From Halorussus gelatinilyticus (GTDB lineage Archaea > Halobacteriota > Halobacteria > Halobacteriales > Haladaptataceae), in assembly GCF_023238445.1 (NCBI RefSeq), contig NZ_CP096658.1, positions 1 through 64,000 of the forward strand: a DNA stretch of 64,000 bases, written 5' to 3'. Below, piece by piece: positions 41,621 through 51,547 of the stretch. Below the pieces are notes generated by a model that was not told where the DNA came from, ran no database searches, and saw only the letters and a program-made list of their open reading frames with translations. Positions within the stretch are counted from its first letter, which is position 1. Every line of letters begins with the position of its first letter. The position numbers and the translations under genes were made by a program.

Positions 41621-42070
41621 TTACTCCTCCTGTGCGGCGAACTCGACCAGCGTCAGGTCCCGGTCGAGCATGCAGTAGTCGTGGGGCGGGTCGCCCAGAA
41701 TCTCCGTAATCTGGTAGTCCTCGTCGAACTCCGCGCCGTTGGGTTCGCAGAACTCGTGGCTCGGACACTCCGTGTGCGGACACGGGCCGGCGAGACTGGC
41801 CTTGCTGCCGGCGTAGGCGTTCTTCGCCGGGACGTTGGCCTTGACGCCGACCGGTTCGACTTCGACGGCCGTGACGCCGGTGTCGTGGACGGCGCACTCT
41901 AGCGTCTGGGCACCCTCGCGCACGTCGTTGACGCGGTAGCGCACGCCCTCCGAGAGGTTGAGACACTGGTCGCGGTACGGACACCCCTCGCAGGCCGAGG
42001 AGGCCCCCTGATAGACGAACTCCTGTCCGGGGTCGGCGAGGCGGGTTCCGATGAGGCTGATGGTAGACAT
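41621..42070 (-). CDS. UPF0179 family protein
   Basis: 149 residues. Cysteine pattern: CEGCPYRDQC (about 28-37), a single Cys at about 59, then CPHTECPSHEFC (about 97-108) and a further Cys near 133. This fits UPF0179, a small archaeal family whose conserved cysteines may bind zinc or iron-sulfur. The ATG at 42070 gives MSTISLIGTRLADPG, the usual start. Function is unknown. The next gene lies 25 nt upstream on the same strand. Confidence 0.9.
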   Translation of the reverse strand: MSTISLIGTRLADPGQEFVYQGASSACEGCPYRDQCLNLSEGVRYRVNDVREGAQTLECAVHDTGVTAVEVEPVGVKANVPAKNAYAGSKASLAGPCPHTECPSHEFCEPNGAEFDEDYQITEILGDPPHDYCMLDRDLTLVEFAAQEE

Positions 42071-42095
42071 ATGAACCGATATGGGAGCCTCGCGG

Positions 42096-42584
42096 TTAAG
42101 CGTCTCGTCCTCTTTCCGGGTCGGAGCGGTCCGTCAGGTCGTCCAGTTCGTCCAGATACTCCTCGCGCGGCATCTGATACGCGCCGCGGTAGTCCAGTTC
42201 GCCACGGACGAACTCGGCCGCGAGTTCGCGGGCACCCTCGACGGCCGCCGCTCGCGTGTCGTACGTGCGTGCGGGGACGAGTTCGACTTCCGGTTCGAGG
42301 AAGAACTCGACGCGCCAGACGTTCGTGCGGCCGTACTCGGCTTCCGCGGCCGGACGGTTGGCCTGCCCCGCCGCGACGTACAGCGTCGGCATGCACGCCG
42401 GGGGGAACTGGTCGGCGTCGAACACGTCCGGGCGGTAGGCGAAGATCGCCCGCCCGCCGGGTTCGTCGTTCCAGACCGTCCACCCCTCGGGCAGGTCGGG
42501 GTCCGAGTCGCTGGACGCAGGAGAGTCGGCGTCGGCGGGCGAATCGTCGCCGGTGTCGCTCGGCGAGTCCGGTGGGTCGCTCAT
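42096..42584 (-). CDS. DUF5820-like haloarchaeal protein
   Basis: 162 residues. About 30 polar acidic residues are followed by LPEGWTVWNDEPGGRAIFAYR and FPPACMPTLYVAAG, a pattern I associate with DUF5820. The C-terminus is helical. The ATG at 42584 is chosen because the longer frame enters non-coding AT-rich DNA. It probably shares a transcript with UPF0179. Confidence 0.7.
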   Translation of the reverse strand: MSDPPDSPSDTGDDSPADADSPASSDSDPDLPEGWTVWNDEPGGRAIFAYRPDVFDADQFPPACMPTLYVAAGQANRPAAEAEYGRTNVWRVEFFLEPEVELVPARTYDTRAAAVEGARELAAEFVRGELDYRGAYQMPREEYLDELDDLTDRSDPERGRDA

Positions 42585-43408
42585 AATCGACGGTTCGGTC
42601 CTGAGGAGTAAGGGACTGCCGGTTACGACCGGGTGACGGCCCTCTCCCGCGACGGTACTCGAAAGACGGACGTGCAATCGAGCGTCGTGAGCGGGGCAGT
42701 AGCGGTCGCCCGCGTCGGGTATCCTCTCCGAGCGGACCACGCCGACCGCGTTCCGGGCCGGCGTCGAGACGGTGCCGGCCGTACTCCGGTTACTGTTCGA
42801 AATCCGGACCGACGTTCTCGGGTCGACGCCGTGCTTTTTGGCCGTGACGACGGCGAACGCGACCGTCCGGGAGAGACGTGTCGAGAATCCGGGAGTCGGA
42901 GCGGTCGAATCCGACTTAAAGCTGAAATCTGTTACCACATCCCAAGAGAGGGAGGACGGCGCTCTCTCGCGTCAGTCGTCGCCTTCAATGTCGTTAATTC
43001 AGCTTAAGTCATAGTTGGAACGAGCCAACAATTATATATCGCTTCATCCCATCTATTAAATAGTATCGGTGGTACCGACCCACGCGGTACTCGATAACAC
43101 CTACCAATACCCATTCACGTCCGCCCGAACCCTGTCGCCCTCCGACGTAGCGTCGCAGTGAATGTGGTGTGAGGATAGCACGCACATGAACGGCCAGCAC
43201 GCGAGCGTCCCGCGCGAGAGCGGGACCGAAGGGGTTGGAAGGGGCATCTGGCATCGGGAGTGCCGGGGTTGCCGAAAACTGTCAGTCGTCAGACTGGCCG
43301 ATACCTCTTTGTGCGTGTACAACTACCACATATTTCGACCGCGGACCGCCCAACCACCGGTCAGCCGTTCGCGCTCCCGCGATCTCTCCCAACGAAACAC
43401 GTGATACG
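42585..43408. other. 824-nt divergent intergenic region before the prkA operon
   Basis: I see no convincing gene; the short open frames here are not acidic and match nothing I recognise. It has an AT-rich tract at 43028-43060 (TTATATATCG, ATTAAATAG), an inverted repeat GTTGG/CCAAC at 43014-43029, a 7-bp hairpin GTCCCGC/GCGGGAC at 43207-43226, and a CACATATTTCG box near 43326-43336, about 80 nt before prkA. The size suggests complex control, an upstream promoter, or an unseen RNA. Confidence 0.6.
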
Positions 43409-45472
43409 ATGACAGAATCACTGGAAGAACTCAGCCAGCGGTACCAGGAATCGATGCCCGAAGACCTCCGCGAGACCAAGTCCTTCGACTGGTATCTCGA
43501 CGAGGTGTACGAGGACCCCAAGATAGCCAGAAACGCCCACCAGCGGGTCGCCGACATGTTCGACTACTACGGCACCGAGTACGACGAGGAGGCCGGCGTG
43601 GTCGAGTACCTGCTCGCCTCGGAGGACCCGCTCCACGACGGGGAGAACACCTTCTACGGGCACGAGATTCACCGCGCCATCCACGAGTTCGTCAACAAGG
43701 TCAAGTCCGGTGCGCGGGGTCTCGGCCCGGAGAAGCGCATCAAGTTGCTCCTCGGCCCGGTCGGATCCGGCAAGTCCGACTTCGACCGACAGGTCCGGAC
43801 ATACTTCGAGGACTACACCCTCAGCGACGAGGGCCGGATGTACACCTACCGGTGGACGAACCTCTGCGACGTCATCCACGACCAAGACCCCGCCGACGAC
43901 ACGGTCCGGTCGCCGATGAATCAGGACCCCCTCGTCCTGCTCCCGGTGGACCAGCGCCAGCGCGTCATCGACGACCTGAACGAGAACTTAGACGCGCCCT
44001 ACACCATCCAGAACGAGCAGAGCCTCGACCCCGCGTCGGCGTTCTACATGGACGAGCTGCTGGCGTACTACGACGACGACATCAAGCTGGTGCTGGACAA
44101 CCACGTCGAAGTCGTCCGCCTGACCGCCGACGAGAACAAGCGCCAGGCCGTCGAGACCTTCGAACCGAAGGACAAGAAGAACCAGGACGAGACCGAGTTG
44201 ACGGGCGACGTCAACTACTCGAAAATCGCCATCTACGGCGAGTCCGACCCCAGAGCCTTCGACTACTCGGGGGCGTTCTGTAACGCAAACCGGGGTATCT
44301 TCAGTGGCGAGGAGCTACTCAAACTCCAGCGGGAGTTCCTCTACGACTTCCTGCACGCTACGCAGGAACAGACCATCAAACCGAAGAACAATCCGCGAAT
44401 CGACATCGACCAGGTCATCGTCGGCCGGACGAACATGCCCGAGTACCGGGACAAGAAGGGCGACGAGAAGATGGAAGCGTTCAACGACCGGACCAAGCGC
44501 ATCGACTTCCCGTACGTCCTCGAATACGACGAGGAGTCCCAGATTTACCGGAAGATGCTGTTCAACGCCGACGTGCCCGACGTCCACATCGAGCCACACA
44601 CGCTCGAAATGGCCGGACTCTTCGGCGTCCTGACCCGCATCGAGGAGCCCGACAGCGAGACCGTGGACCTGATGCAGAAGGTCAAGGCCTACAACGGCGA
44701 AATCAAGGACGGCGAGGACGTGGACGTGAAGAAGCTCCGCGAGGAGGGCGAGGAGTCCGCCGACATCGGCGAGGGCATGGAAGGCGTCTCCGCCCGGTTC
44801 ATCGGCGACGAAATCGCGGAGGCCATCATGAACTCGACCCACCGCGACAGGGGCTTCCTGAGTCCCCTCTCGGTGTTCAACCACTTCGAGGAGAACCTCG
44901 AAAATCACGGCTCCATCCCGGAGGAGAACTTCGAGACCTACTACCGCTACCTCGAAATGGTCCGCGAGGAGTACAAGGACCGCGCCATCGAGGACGTGCG
45001 CCACGCGCTCGCCTACGACATCGAGGAGATTCAGCGACAGGGCGAGAAGTACATGGACCACGTCATGGCGTACATCGACGACGACACGGTCGAGGACGAA
45101 CTCACGGGCCGCGAGCAGGAACCCGACGAGAGCTTCCTCCGGGCCGTCGAGGAGAAACTCGACATCCCGCGCGACCGGAAGGACGACTTCCGGCAGGAAG
45201 TGAGCAACTGGGTCTCCCGACGCGCCCGCGAGGGGTCGCCGTTCGACCCGCAGGACAACGACCGCCTGCGCCGCGCGCTGGAACGCAAGCTCTGGGAGGA
45301 CAAGAAACACAACATCAACTTCTCGGCGCTGGTCTCGTCCAACGAGATGGACGACGACGAGCAGAACGCGTGGATAGAGGCGCTCGTCGATCAGGGCTAC
45401 TCCCGCGAGGGCGCGAAGGAGGTGCTGGAGTTCGCCGGCGCAGAGGTCGCCCGCGCGGAGATGGAGGACTAA
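43409..45472 (+). CDS. prkA1: PrkA-family serine protein kinase, first copy
   Basis: 687 residues. An AAA-like PrkA N-domain carries Walker A GPVGSGKS (about 116-123), an NRG motif (294-296) before GIFSGEELLKL, TQEQ, and a NMPE sensor segment near 345. The C-terminal kinase-like domain follows from about 400. PrkA/YeaG kinases link with YeaH and YcgB in bacterial starvation and stress responses. The ATG at 43409 gives MTESLEELSQRYQ; the upstream frame is not conserved. It is the first gene of an operon with a second PrkA, DUF444 and SpoVR. Confidence 0.95.
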   Translation: MTESLEELSQRYQESMPEDLRETKSFDWYLDEVYEDPKIARNAHQRVADMFDYYGTEYDEEAGVVEYLLASEDPLHDGENTFYGHEIHRAIHEFVNKVKSGARGLGPEKRIKLLLGPVGSGKSDFDRQVRTYFEDYTLSDEGRMYTYRWTNLCDVIHDQDPADDTVRSPMNQDPLVLLPVDQRQRVIDDLNENLDAPYTIQNEQSLDPASAFYMDELLAYYDDDIKLVLDNHVEVVRLTADENKRQAVETFEPKDKKNQDETELTGDVNYSKIAIYGESDPRAFDYSGAFCNANRGIFSGEELLKLQREFLYDFLHATQEQTIKPKNNPRIDIDQVIVGRTNMPEYRDKKGDEKMEAFNDRTKRIDFPYVLEYDEESQIYRKMLFNADVPDVHIEPHTLEMAGLFGVLTRIEEPDSETVDLMQKVKAYNGEIKDGEDVDVKKLREEGEESADIGEGMEGVSARFIGDEIAEAIMNSTHRDRGFLSPLSVFNHFEENLENHGSIPEENFETYYRYLEMVREEYKDRAIEDVRHALAYDIEEIQRQGEKYMDHVMAYIDDDTVEDELTGREQEPDESFLRAVEEKLDIPRDRKDDFRQEVSNWVSRRAREGSPFDPQDNDRLRRALERKLWEDKKHNINFSALVSSNEMDDDEQNAWIEALVDQGYSREGAKEVLEFAGAEVARAEMED

Positions 45473-45474
45473 CC

Positions 45475-47832
45475 GTGGCGACCGGCCACGACGACCGGCG
45501 TCTCGCGGACCCCGAGGAGTCCTCCCGCCCCGAGGACGCGCCCGACGGCGGCGAGTTCATCGAGGCGGCCGACCGCGAACTCCGGGAGACCTACGAGGAA
45601 CCCAAGAGCCTCGCCGACTTCGTGGACGAGGCGTTCGAGAACCCGACCGTCGCGGCCCACGCCAGCAAGTACCTGCTCGAAGCCATCGAGTCGATGGGCA
45701 CCCGGACCGTCGTCGAGGAGGGCGACGAGAAGGAGCGGTACGTCTTCTTCGACGACCCGCACAACGACGGCGAACACGCCATATTGGGCAACACCGAGGT
45801 GCTCAACGCCTTCGTGGACGACCTGCGGTCCATCGCGGCCGAGCGCGGCAAGGCCGAGAAGATAATCTGGTTCGACGGCCCGACCGCGACCGGCAAATCG
45901 GAGTTGAAGCGGTGTCTCGTCAACGGGCTTCGGGAGTTCTCGAAGACCGAGGCGGGACGGCGGTACACCGTCGAGTGGAACATCGCCAGCGCGAGCGAGG
46001 CACGGAGCCTGAGCTACGGCGACGAGCGCGCGGTCGCCGACGAGGAGAACTGGTTCCCGAGTCCGGTGCAGGCCAATCCGCTGACGGTGTTCCCCGAGGA
46101 GGTCCGCGAGGACATCCTCGCGCGAATCAACGAGGGAGTCGAGGACCACATCGACCTGAAGGTCGATAGCGCGCTCGACCCCTTCAGCCGCGAGGCGTAC
46201 GACTACCTCGAAGAGCAGTACCGTCGGAACGGCGAGGACGACCTGTTCTCGGCCATCACCGACCCGAACCACCTCCGGGTGAAGAACTACGTCGTGGACG
46301 TCGGGAAGGGCATCGGCGTCCTCCACTCGGAGGACTCGGGGCCGCCGAAGGAGCGACTCGTCGGGTCGTGGATGCGCGGGATGTTGCAGGAGTTGGACTC
46401 GCGGGGCCGCAAGAATCCCCAAGCGTTCAGCTTCGACGGCGTCCTCTCGCAGGGCAACGGCCTGCTGACCATCGTGGAGGACGCCGCCCAGCACGCCGAT
46501 TTGCTCCAGAAGTTGCTCAACGTCCCCGACGAGAAGACGGTCAAGTTGGACAAGGGCATCCAGATGGACATCGACACGCAACTGCTCATCATCTCCAATC
46601 CCGACTTGGAGGCCCAATTGAACCAGCACGCCGACGCCGGCGGGGCCGACCCGCTGAAGGCGCTCAAGCGCAGGCTGGACCGGCGGCGGTTCAAGTACCT
46701 CACCAACCTGAGTCTGGAGGCCGAACTCATCCGCCGGGAGCTGACCAACGAGACCGACGTGTGGAAGGCCGAGAGCTACGACGAACTCGAGAACCTGATT
46801 CGGGAACCACTCTCGGTGCAGGTCCGGAACGACGAGAGCGGCGCGGGCGTCGGCGAGCGCGAACTCGCTCCGCACGCCATCGAGGCCGCCGCGCTCTACA
46901 GCGTCGTGACCCGACTCGACGGCGAGGACGTGCCCGCCGGACTCGACCTGGTGGACAAGGCGAAGCTGTTCGACAGGGGCTACCTGCTCGACGGCGACGA
47001 CCGCCTCGACGCGGAGGACTTCGACTTCGACGACGACGCAGACGACGGCGAGCAGGGGATTCCCGTGACCTACACCCGCGACGTCATCGCGGACCTGCTC
47101 AACGACGAGAGCGAGCGCGCCCACGCCGACTACCCGGTCGAGGAGGTCATCATGCCCCGCGACATCCTGAACGCGATGGCCGAGGACCTGACCGGCGCGC
47201 CAGTCTTCTCGACCGCCGAGCGCACCGAGTACGAGAACAGGCTGGTGCCGGTCAAGAACCACGTCTTCCAGAAGCAGGAGGAGGACGTGCTAGACGCCAT
47301 GATGGCCGACAAGCGCGTGGACGAGGAGACCGTCGAGGAGTACATCGAACACGTCTACGCGTGGGCGACCGACGAGCAGGTCGAGAACGACCGCGGCGAA
47401 CGCGTCGAACCCGACCCGCTGAAGATGAAGGTGTTCGAGACCGAGCATCTGGGTCGGTTCTCGCCCGAGAGCTACGACGGCGACCACTCGCCGACCCCGG
47501 CGGTCGAGGAGTTCCGGCGCAACAAGGTCATCACCGCGCTGAACCGCCACGCGTGGGAGAACCGCGACGAGGGCTTCGAGGCGGCCGACATCGACCCCAA
47601 GGAGATTCCCATCATCAAGACGGTGCTGGCGAACTACGACTGGGACGACGTGCGCCGGGTGTACGAGGACTTCGACCCGAACCAGTGGGCCGACCCGCCG
47701 GGCAACACCGAGACGGCCGCGGTGAAGGCCGAGACCATCGACAATCTGGTCGAGATGTTCGGCTACAGCGAGGCGTCGGCCGAGTTGACCAGCCAACACG
47801 TCATGAGTCAGGTGAGCTACAAATGGGACTGA
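45475..47832 (+). CDS. prkA2: PrkA-family protein, second and diverged copy
   Basis: 785 residues from GTG, 2 nt after the first prkA stop. Walker A GPTATGKS is at 135-142. The segment equivalent to NRG reads NG without Arg (328-329; [12 protein letters not shown]), and the downstream TQE is changed to VPDEKT. The sensor ISNPDLEAQ remains. The central region carries an acidic insert (DDDADDGE near 520). It may therefore work as a regulatory or partner subunit of the first copy, or as a kinase with different control. Haloarchaeal genomes often carry this two-kinase arrangement, as far as I recall. Confidence 0.92.
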   Translation: MATGHDDRRLADPEESSRPEDAPDGGEFIEAADRELRETYEEPKSLADFVDEAFENPTVAAHASKYLLEAIESMGTRTVVEEGDEKERYVFFDDPHNDGEHAILGNTEVLNAFVDDLRSIAAERGKAEKIIWFDGPTATGKSELKRCLVNGLREFSKTEAGRRYTVEWNIASASEARSLSYGDERAVADEENWFPSPVQANPLTVFPEEVREDILARINEGVEDHIDLKVDSALDPFSREAYDYLEEQYRRNGEDDLFSAITDPNHLRVKNYVVDVGKGIGVLHSEDSGPPKERLVGSWMRGMLQELDSRGRKNPQAFSFDGVLSQGNGLLTIVEDAAQHADLLQKLLNVPDEKTVKLDKGIQMDIDTQLLIISNPDLEAQLNQHADAGGADPLKALKRRLDRRRFKYLTNLSLEAELIRRELTNETDVWKAESYDELENLIREPLSVQVRNDESGAGVGERELAPHAIEAAALYSVVTRLDGEDVPAGLDLVDKAKLFDRGYLLDGDDRLDAEDFDFDDDADDGEQGIPVTYTRDVIADLLNDESERAHADYPVEEVIMPRDILNAMAEDLTGAPVFSTAERTEYENRLVPVKNHVFQKQEEDVLDAMMADKRVDEETVEEYIEHVYAWATDEQVENDRGERVEPDPLKMKVFETEHLGRFSPESYDGDHSPTPAVEEFRRNKVITALNRHAWENRDEGFEAADIDPKEIPIIKTVLANYDWDDVRRVYEDFDPNQWADPPGNTETAAVKAETIDNLVEMFGYSEASAELTSQHVMSQVSYKWD

Positions 47833-49133
47833 GAGAGGACTTAGAACGGTATCGAGAGGTCGGCGAGGCCAAGCGGGAGGACCTCGCGGACTTCATCCAG
47901 TACGGCGACCTCGGCCAGAGCCTGCCCGACGAGATAAACATCCCCATCAAGATCGTGGACCTGCCGGAGTTCGCCTACGACCGGCGGGACAAGGGCGGCA
48001 TCGGGCAGGGCGAACCCGACGTGGGCGACCCGGTGGGCGAGCCACAGCCCCAACCCGGCGACGGCGACGAGGAGGGCGACCCCGGCGACGAGTCGGGCGA
48101 CCACGACTACTACGAGATGGACCCCGAGGAGTTCGCCGAGGAGTTGGACGACGAGTTGGGTCTCGACTTAGAGCCGAAGGGCAAGGAGGTCATCGAGGAG
48201 AAGGAGGGCGACTTCACCGACATGACCCGGACGGGTCCCGACAGCACCCTCGACTTCGAGCGGATGTTCAAGGAGGGGTTGAAGCGCAAACTGGCGATGG
48301 ACTTCGACCCCGACTTCCTCGAAGAGGTGCTGAAGATAGACGGCTGGGGTCCCGACCGGACGTTCTCGTGGGCGCGCGAGAACGCCATCAACGTCTCGAA
48401 ACACTGGCTCGAAGAGGCCTACCGCCGGATTCCGGACGACGAGAGGACGACCTACGACTCCATCGAGGAGGTCGAGGAGTCGGTCACTCGCCGGAGTACC
48501 GCCCAGAAGATAAAGGAAGAGGGCATCACGCACGTCCCCTTCCGGAAGGAGGACGAGCGCTACCGCTACCCCGAGATAATCGAGGAGCGCGAGAAGAACG
48601 TGGTCGTCGTCAACATCCGGGACGTCTCCGGGTCGATGCGCGAGAAGAAGCGCGAGTTGGTCGAGCGTACGTTCACGCCGCTGGACTGGTACCTGACCGG
48701 CAAGTACGACAACGCCGAGTTCGTCTACATCGCCCACGACGCCGAGGCGTGGGAGGTCGAGCGCGACGAGTTCTTCGGCATCCGGTCGGGCGGCGGGACG
48801 AAGATCTCGTCTGCGTACGAACTCGCCGCCGCGATTCTCGACGAGCGCTACCCGTGGAGCGACTGGAACCGCTACGTGTTCGCCGCCGGGGACAGCGAGA
48901 ACTCCCGGAACGACACCAGCGAGAACGTCATCCCGCTGATGGACGAGATTCCCGCGAACCTCCACGCCTACGTCGAGACCCAACCCGACGGGAAGGCCAT
49001 CAACGCGACCCACGCCGAGGAGGTAGACGACCACTTCGGCGAGTCGAACGAGGTGGCGGTCAGCTACGTCAACAGCCCCGAGGACGTGACCGACGCCATC
49101 TACGAAATCCTCAGCACGGAGGCCGAATCGTGA
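47823..49133 (+). CDS. yeaH: DUF444 (YeaH/YhbH-like) VWA-domain protein
   Basis: 436 residues. An acidic N-terminal region with Gly/Asp/Pro-rich linker (about 55-95) precedes a DUF444 core and a VWA-like fold with MIDAS DVSGS (267-271) in [28 protein letters not shown] at about 327 gives the second metal-loop Thr. YeaH partners the kinase YeaG in bacteria. The ATG at 47823 overlaps the prkA2 end by 10 nt, showing coupling. It has the correct family length. Confidence 0.93.
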   Translation: MGLREDLERYREVGEAKREDLADFIQYGDLGQSLPDEINIPIKIVDLPEFAYDRRDKGGIGQGEPDVGDPVGEPQPQPGDGDEEGDPGDESGDHDYYEMDPEEFAEELDDELGLDLEPKGKEVIEEKEGDFTDMTRTGPDSTLDFERMFKEGLKRKLAMDFDPDFLEEVLKIDGWGPDRTFSWARENAINVSKHWLEEAYRRIPDDERTTYDSIEEVEESVTRRSTAQKIKEEGITHVPFRKEDERYRYPEIIEEREKNVVVVNIRDVSGSMREKKRELVERTFTPLDWYLTGKYDNAEFVYIAHDAEAWEVERDEFFGIRSGGGTKISSAYELAAAILDERYPWSDWNRYVFAAGDSENSRNDTSENVIPLMDEIPANLHAYVETQPDGKAINATHAEEVDDHFGESNEVAVSYVNSPEDVTDAIYEILSTEAES

Positions 49134-49173
49134 GACGAGCGACCACGCCGACGCGCACCGCGGAGGCCAAACC

Positions 49174-51162
49174 ATGAGAGAGCGACCCCGAACGAAGAAG
49201 GCGGCGGAACCGTTACAGGAACCGGCCGAGGAGGCCCGCAATCTGGCCCACAAACTCGGCCTCGACCCCTACGACGTGAACTACTGGGTGGTCGATTACG
49301 ACGAGATGAACGAACTCATCGCGTACAACGGGTTCCAAGAGCGCTACCCCCACTGGCGGTGGGGCATGCAGTACGACCGCCAGCAGAAGCAGGGCCAGTA
49401 CACCGGCGGGAAGGCCTTCGAGATAGTCATCAACGACGACCCGTCTCACGCCTTCCTGCAGGAGTCGAACGCCGTCGCCGACCAGAAGGCGGTCATCACC
49501 CACGTCGAGGCCCACTCGGACTTCTTCGCCAAGAACCGGTGGTACCGGATGTTCGCCGACCAACTCGACGCCGCGGCGATGCTCGAACGCCACGCCCGGC
49601 GCATCGAGGAGTACATGTCCGACCCCGACATCGAGCGCGAGGCGGTCGAGCAGTGGATAGACAGCGTGCTGTGTCTCGAAGACAACATCGACCAGCACGA
49701 ACCGTTCAAGCGTCAGTTCGAGCGCCGAGACGACGCCGAGGACGACGACATCCCCGACGACGAGTTGGCCGAGAAACTGGACGAGATGGACCTCTCGGAC
49801 GAGGTGAAACGCCAGGTCTTCGACGAGGAGTGGATGGACGAGCAGGCCGACGCCGGCGAGTTGGACGAACCCGAGATGGACGTGCTGGCGTTCCTCCGGG
49901 ACCACGGCAAGGCCTACGACGAGGAGTCGCAGAAGGCCGAGGAGATGACCGAGTGGCAGAAGGAAATTCTGGAGATGCTCCGGGCCGAATCGTACTACTT
50001 CGCGGCCCAGAAGCTCACTAAAGTCATGAACGAGGGGTGGGCCGCCTACTGGGAGTCGATGATGATGGGCGAGGAGGCGTTCGCCGGGGACGACGAGTTC
50101 CTGAGCTACGCCGACCATCAGGCCCGCGTCCTCAACTCGCCGGGACTCAACCCCTACCAACTCGGCAAGGAGCTGTGGGAGTACATCGAGAACACCGAGA
50201 ACCGCCGGGAGGTCTGCCGGAAGCTCCTCCGGACCGAGGGCGTGACGTGGCGCAACTTCCACGACACCGTGGACTTCGAGGAGGTGCAGGACCTGCTCGC
50301 GCCCGACCCTCGAATCGATAGCATCGACCCCGAGAATCTGGACGAACTCGACGACCTCGCGCCCGAGAAGGTGGACGAGGAGATGCTGGAAGCCGCGAAG
50401 AACGGCGAGATAGACCTCGAAAAATACCCGTGGAAGGTCCTGACCTACCGGGGCCTCGCCGAGCGTCACTTCTCGCTGTGCAAGCGCCAGCACCGCGGGT
50501 TCCTCCGGTCGGTCTCCCAGCAGGACTTGGAGCAGTACGCGCGCTACATCGTGGACGACGCGCGCTACGGGTCGGTCGAGGAGGCCGTCGCGGACGTGGA
50601 CTACACCACCGGCTGGGAGAAGATGCGCGAGGTCCGGGCGAGCAACAACGACGTGACGTTCCTCGACAGCTTCCTGACTCAGGAGTTCGTCACGGACAAC
50701 CAGTACTTCACCTACGAGTTCAGCCAGACCACCGGCGACTACCGGGTCGCCAGCACCGACTACGAGGACGTGAAGAAGAAGCTGATGCTCCAGTTCACCA
50801 ACTTCGGCAAGCCGACCATCGCGGTGTACGACGGCAACTACAACAACCGCAACGAGTTGCTGCTCGGCCACCACTACAACGGCGTGATGCTGGACGTCGA
50901 ACAGGCCAAGCGGACCTTGGAACGCGTGTTCGACCTCTGGGGCCGGCCGGTGAACCTCAAGACCATCGTGAAGGAGGTGGACGACCGCGACGCCGAGATC
51001 GCTCGGCGGCGCGACCGCGAACCCGAACCCGAGGAGGTCGGCAAACTCCTGCGCTACGACGGCGAGCAGTTCACGATGGAGGACTTGGACTGGACCGAAG
51101 TCGAAGACATCGCGGCGACCGAAGTGGACTACGACACCAAGCCCGAGGACTGGCTGGCCTGA
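49174..51162 (+). CDS. spoVR: SpoVR family protein
   Basis: 662 residues, longer than the usual 450-520, with a charged insert near 170-265 (EDDDIPDDELAEKLDEM and DEQADAGELDEPEMD). Family hallmarks are NYWVVDYDEMNELIAYNGFQ, YPHWRWGMQYDRQQKQ, then ESYYFAAQKLTKVMNEGWAAYW, HYNGVMLD and a C-terminal nucleic-acid-like domain. SpoVR/YcgB function is not known; in E. coli ycgB responds to starvation with yeaGH. The ATG at 49174 lies 40 nt after the DUF444 stop. It ends the operon. Confidence 0.93.
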   Translation: MRERPRTKKAAEPLQEPAEEARNLAHKLGLDPYDVNYWVVDYDEMNELIAYNGFQERYPHWRWGMQYDRQQKQGQYTGGKAFEIVINDDPSHAFLQESNAVADQKAVITHVEAHSDFFAKNRWYRMFADQLDAAAMLERHARRIEEYMSDPDIEREAVEQWIDSVLCLEDNIDQHEPFKRQFERRDDAEDDDIPDDELAEKLDEMDLSDEVKRQVFDEEWMDEQADAGELDEPEMDVLAFLRDHGKAYDEESQKAEEMTEWQKEILEMLRAESYYFAAQKLTKVMNEGWAAYWESMMMGEEAFAGDDEFLSYADHQARVLNSPGLNPYQLGKELWEYIENTENRREVCRKLLRTEGVTWRNFHDTVDFEEVQDLLAPDPRIDSIDPENLDELDDLAPEKVDEEMLEAAKNGEIDLEKYPWKVLTYRGLAERHFSLCKRQHRGFLRSVSQQDLEQYARYIVDDARYGSVEEAVADVDYTTGWEKMREVRASNNDVTFLDSFLTQEFVTDNQYFTYEFSQTTGDYRVASTDYEDVKKKLMLQFTNFGKPTIAVYDGNYNNRNELLLGHHYNGVMLDVEQAKRTLERVFDLWGRPVNLKTIVKEVDDRDAEIARRRDREPEPEEVGKLLRYDGEQFTMEDLDWTEVEDIAATEVDYDTKPEDWLA

Positions 51163-51287
51163 CGGCGTCCACTCCGGGCGTCTCTTTCGGTGTGTCGGGA
51201 CGCGCCCCGGTGGGAACGTTTCGTCGCGTCGGCGAACGTCTACCGCGGCGAGGCGTGTCACCTGGATGTTCGTTAAAGCTAATATTC

Positions 51288-51305
51288 CGGAAAGCGGCGT
51301 TTCCG
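51288..51305. promoter_or_regulatory. Inverted repeat before small ORF
   Basis: CGGAAA (51288-51293) pairs with TTTCCG (51300-51305) across 6 nt. It ends 1 nt before the ATG at 51307 and follows a TAATATT box about 24 nt upstream of the start. It may be an operator on a leaderless gene. Confidence 0.4.
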
Positions 51306-51306
51306 T

Positions 51307-51459
51307 ATGGACGAGAGTGAGGAGCAAGAAACGGCGATAGGACAGCTACGGACCGCGCTCGATTCCAGCGACGAACACGAGCAGGATTTTCACATACGAC
51401 AGGCCCTCCAACTGCTGAAACTCGAACGAGAGAACGACCGCGAGATGAACGCCGAGTAG
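51307..51459 (+). CDS. 50-residue acidic helical protein
   Basis: The frame starts ATG at 51307 and ends TAG at 51457-51459. The product is acidic and likely helical (AIGQLRTALDSSDEHEQD, then IRQALQLLKLERENDRE). A TAATATT box about 24 nt upstream supports a leaderless start. I do not recognise a family. It lies downstream of spoVR but has its own promoter. Its size makes it easy to miss. Confidence 0.6.
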   Translation: MDESEEQETAIGQLRTALDSSDEHEQDFHIRQALQLLKLERENDREMNAE

Positions 51460-51547
51460 ACCGCCGGGCACGTCGCTCCCCCTCTCGTTATCGTTATCTG
51501 AACTGCACCGCCAGACGAGAAGTCGGCCGCTCGCCCCGACGAGAGCG

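Noticed and set aside
42633-43254. Short frames in the gap before prkA
   Set aside because: Basic, Cys/Ser/Arg-rich products with poor codon bias and no start signals; treated as non-coding.
49213-51327. 704-codon open frame on the - strand across spoVR
   Set aside because: Antisense of a conserved gene; Leu/Val/His-rich with no motifs.
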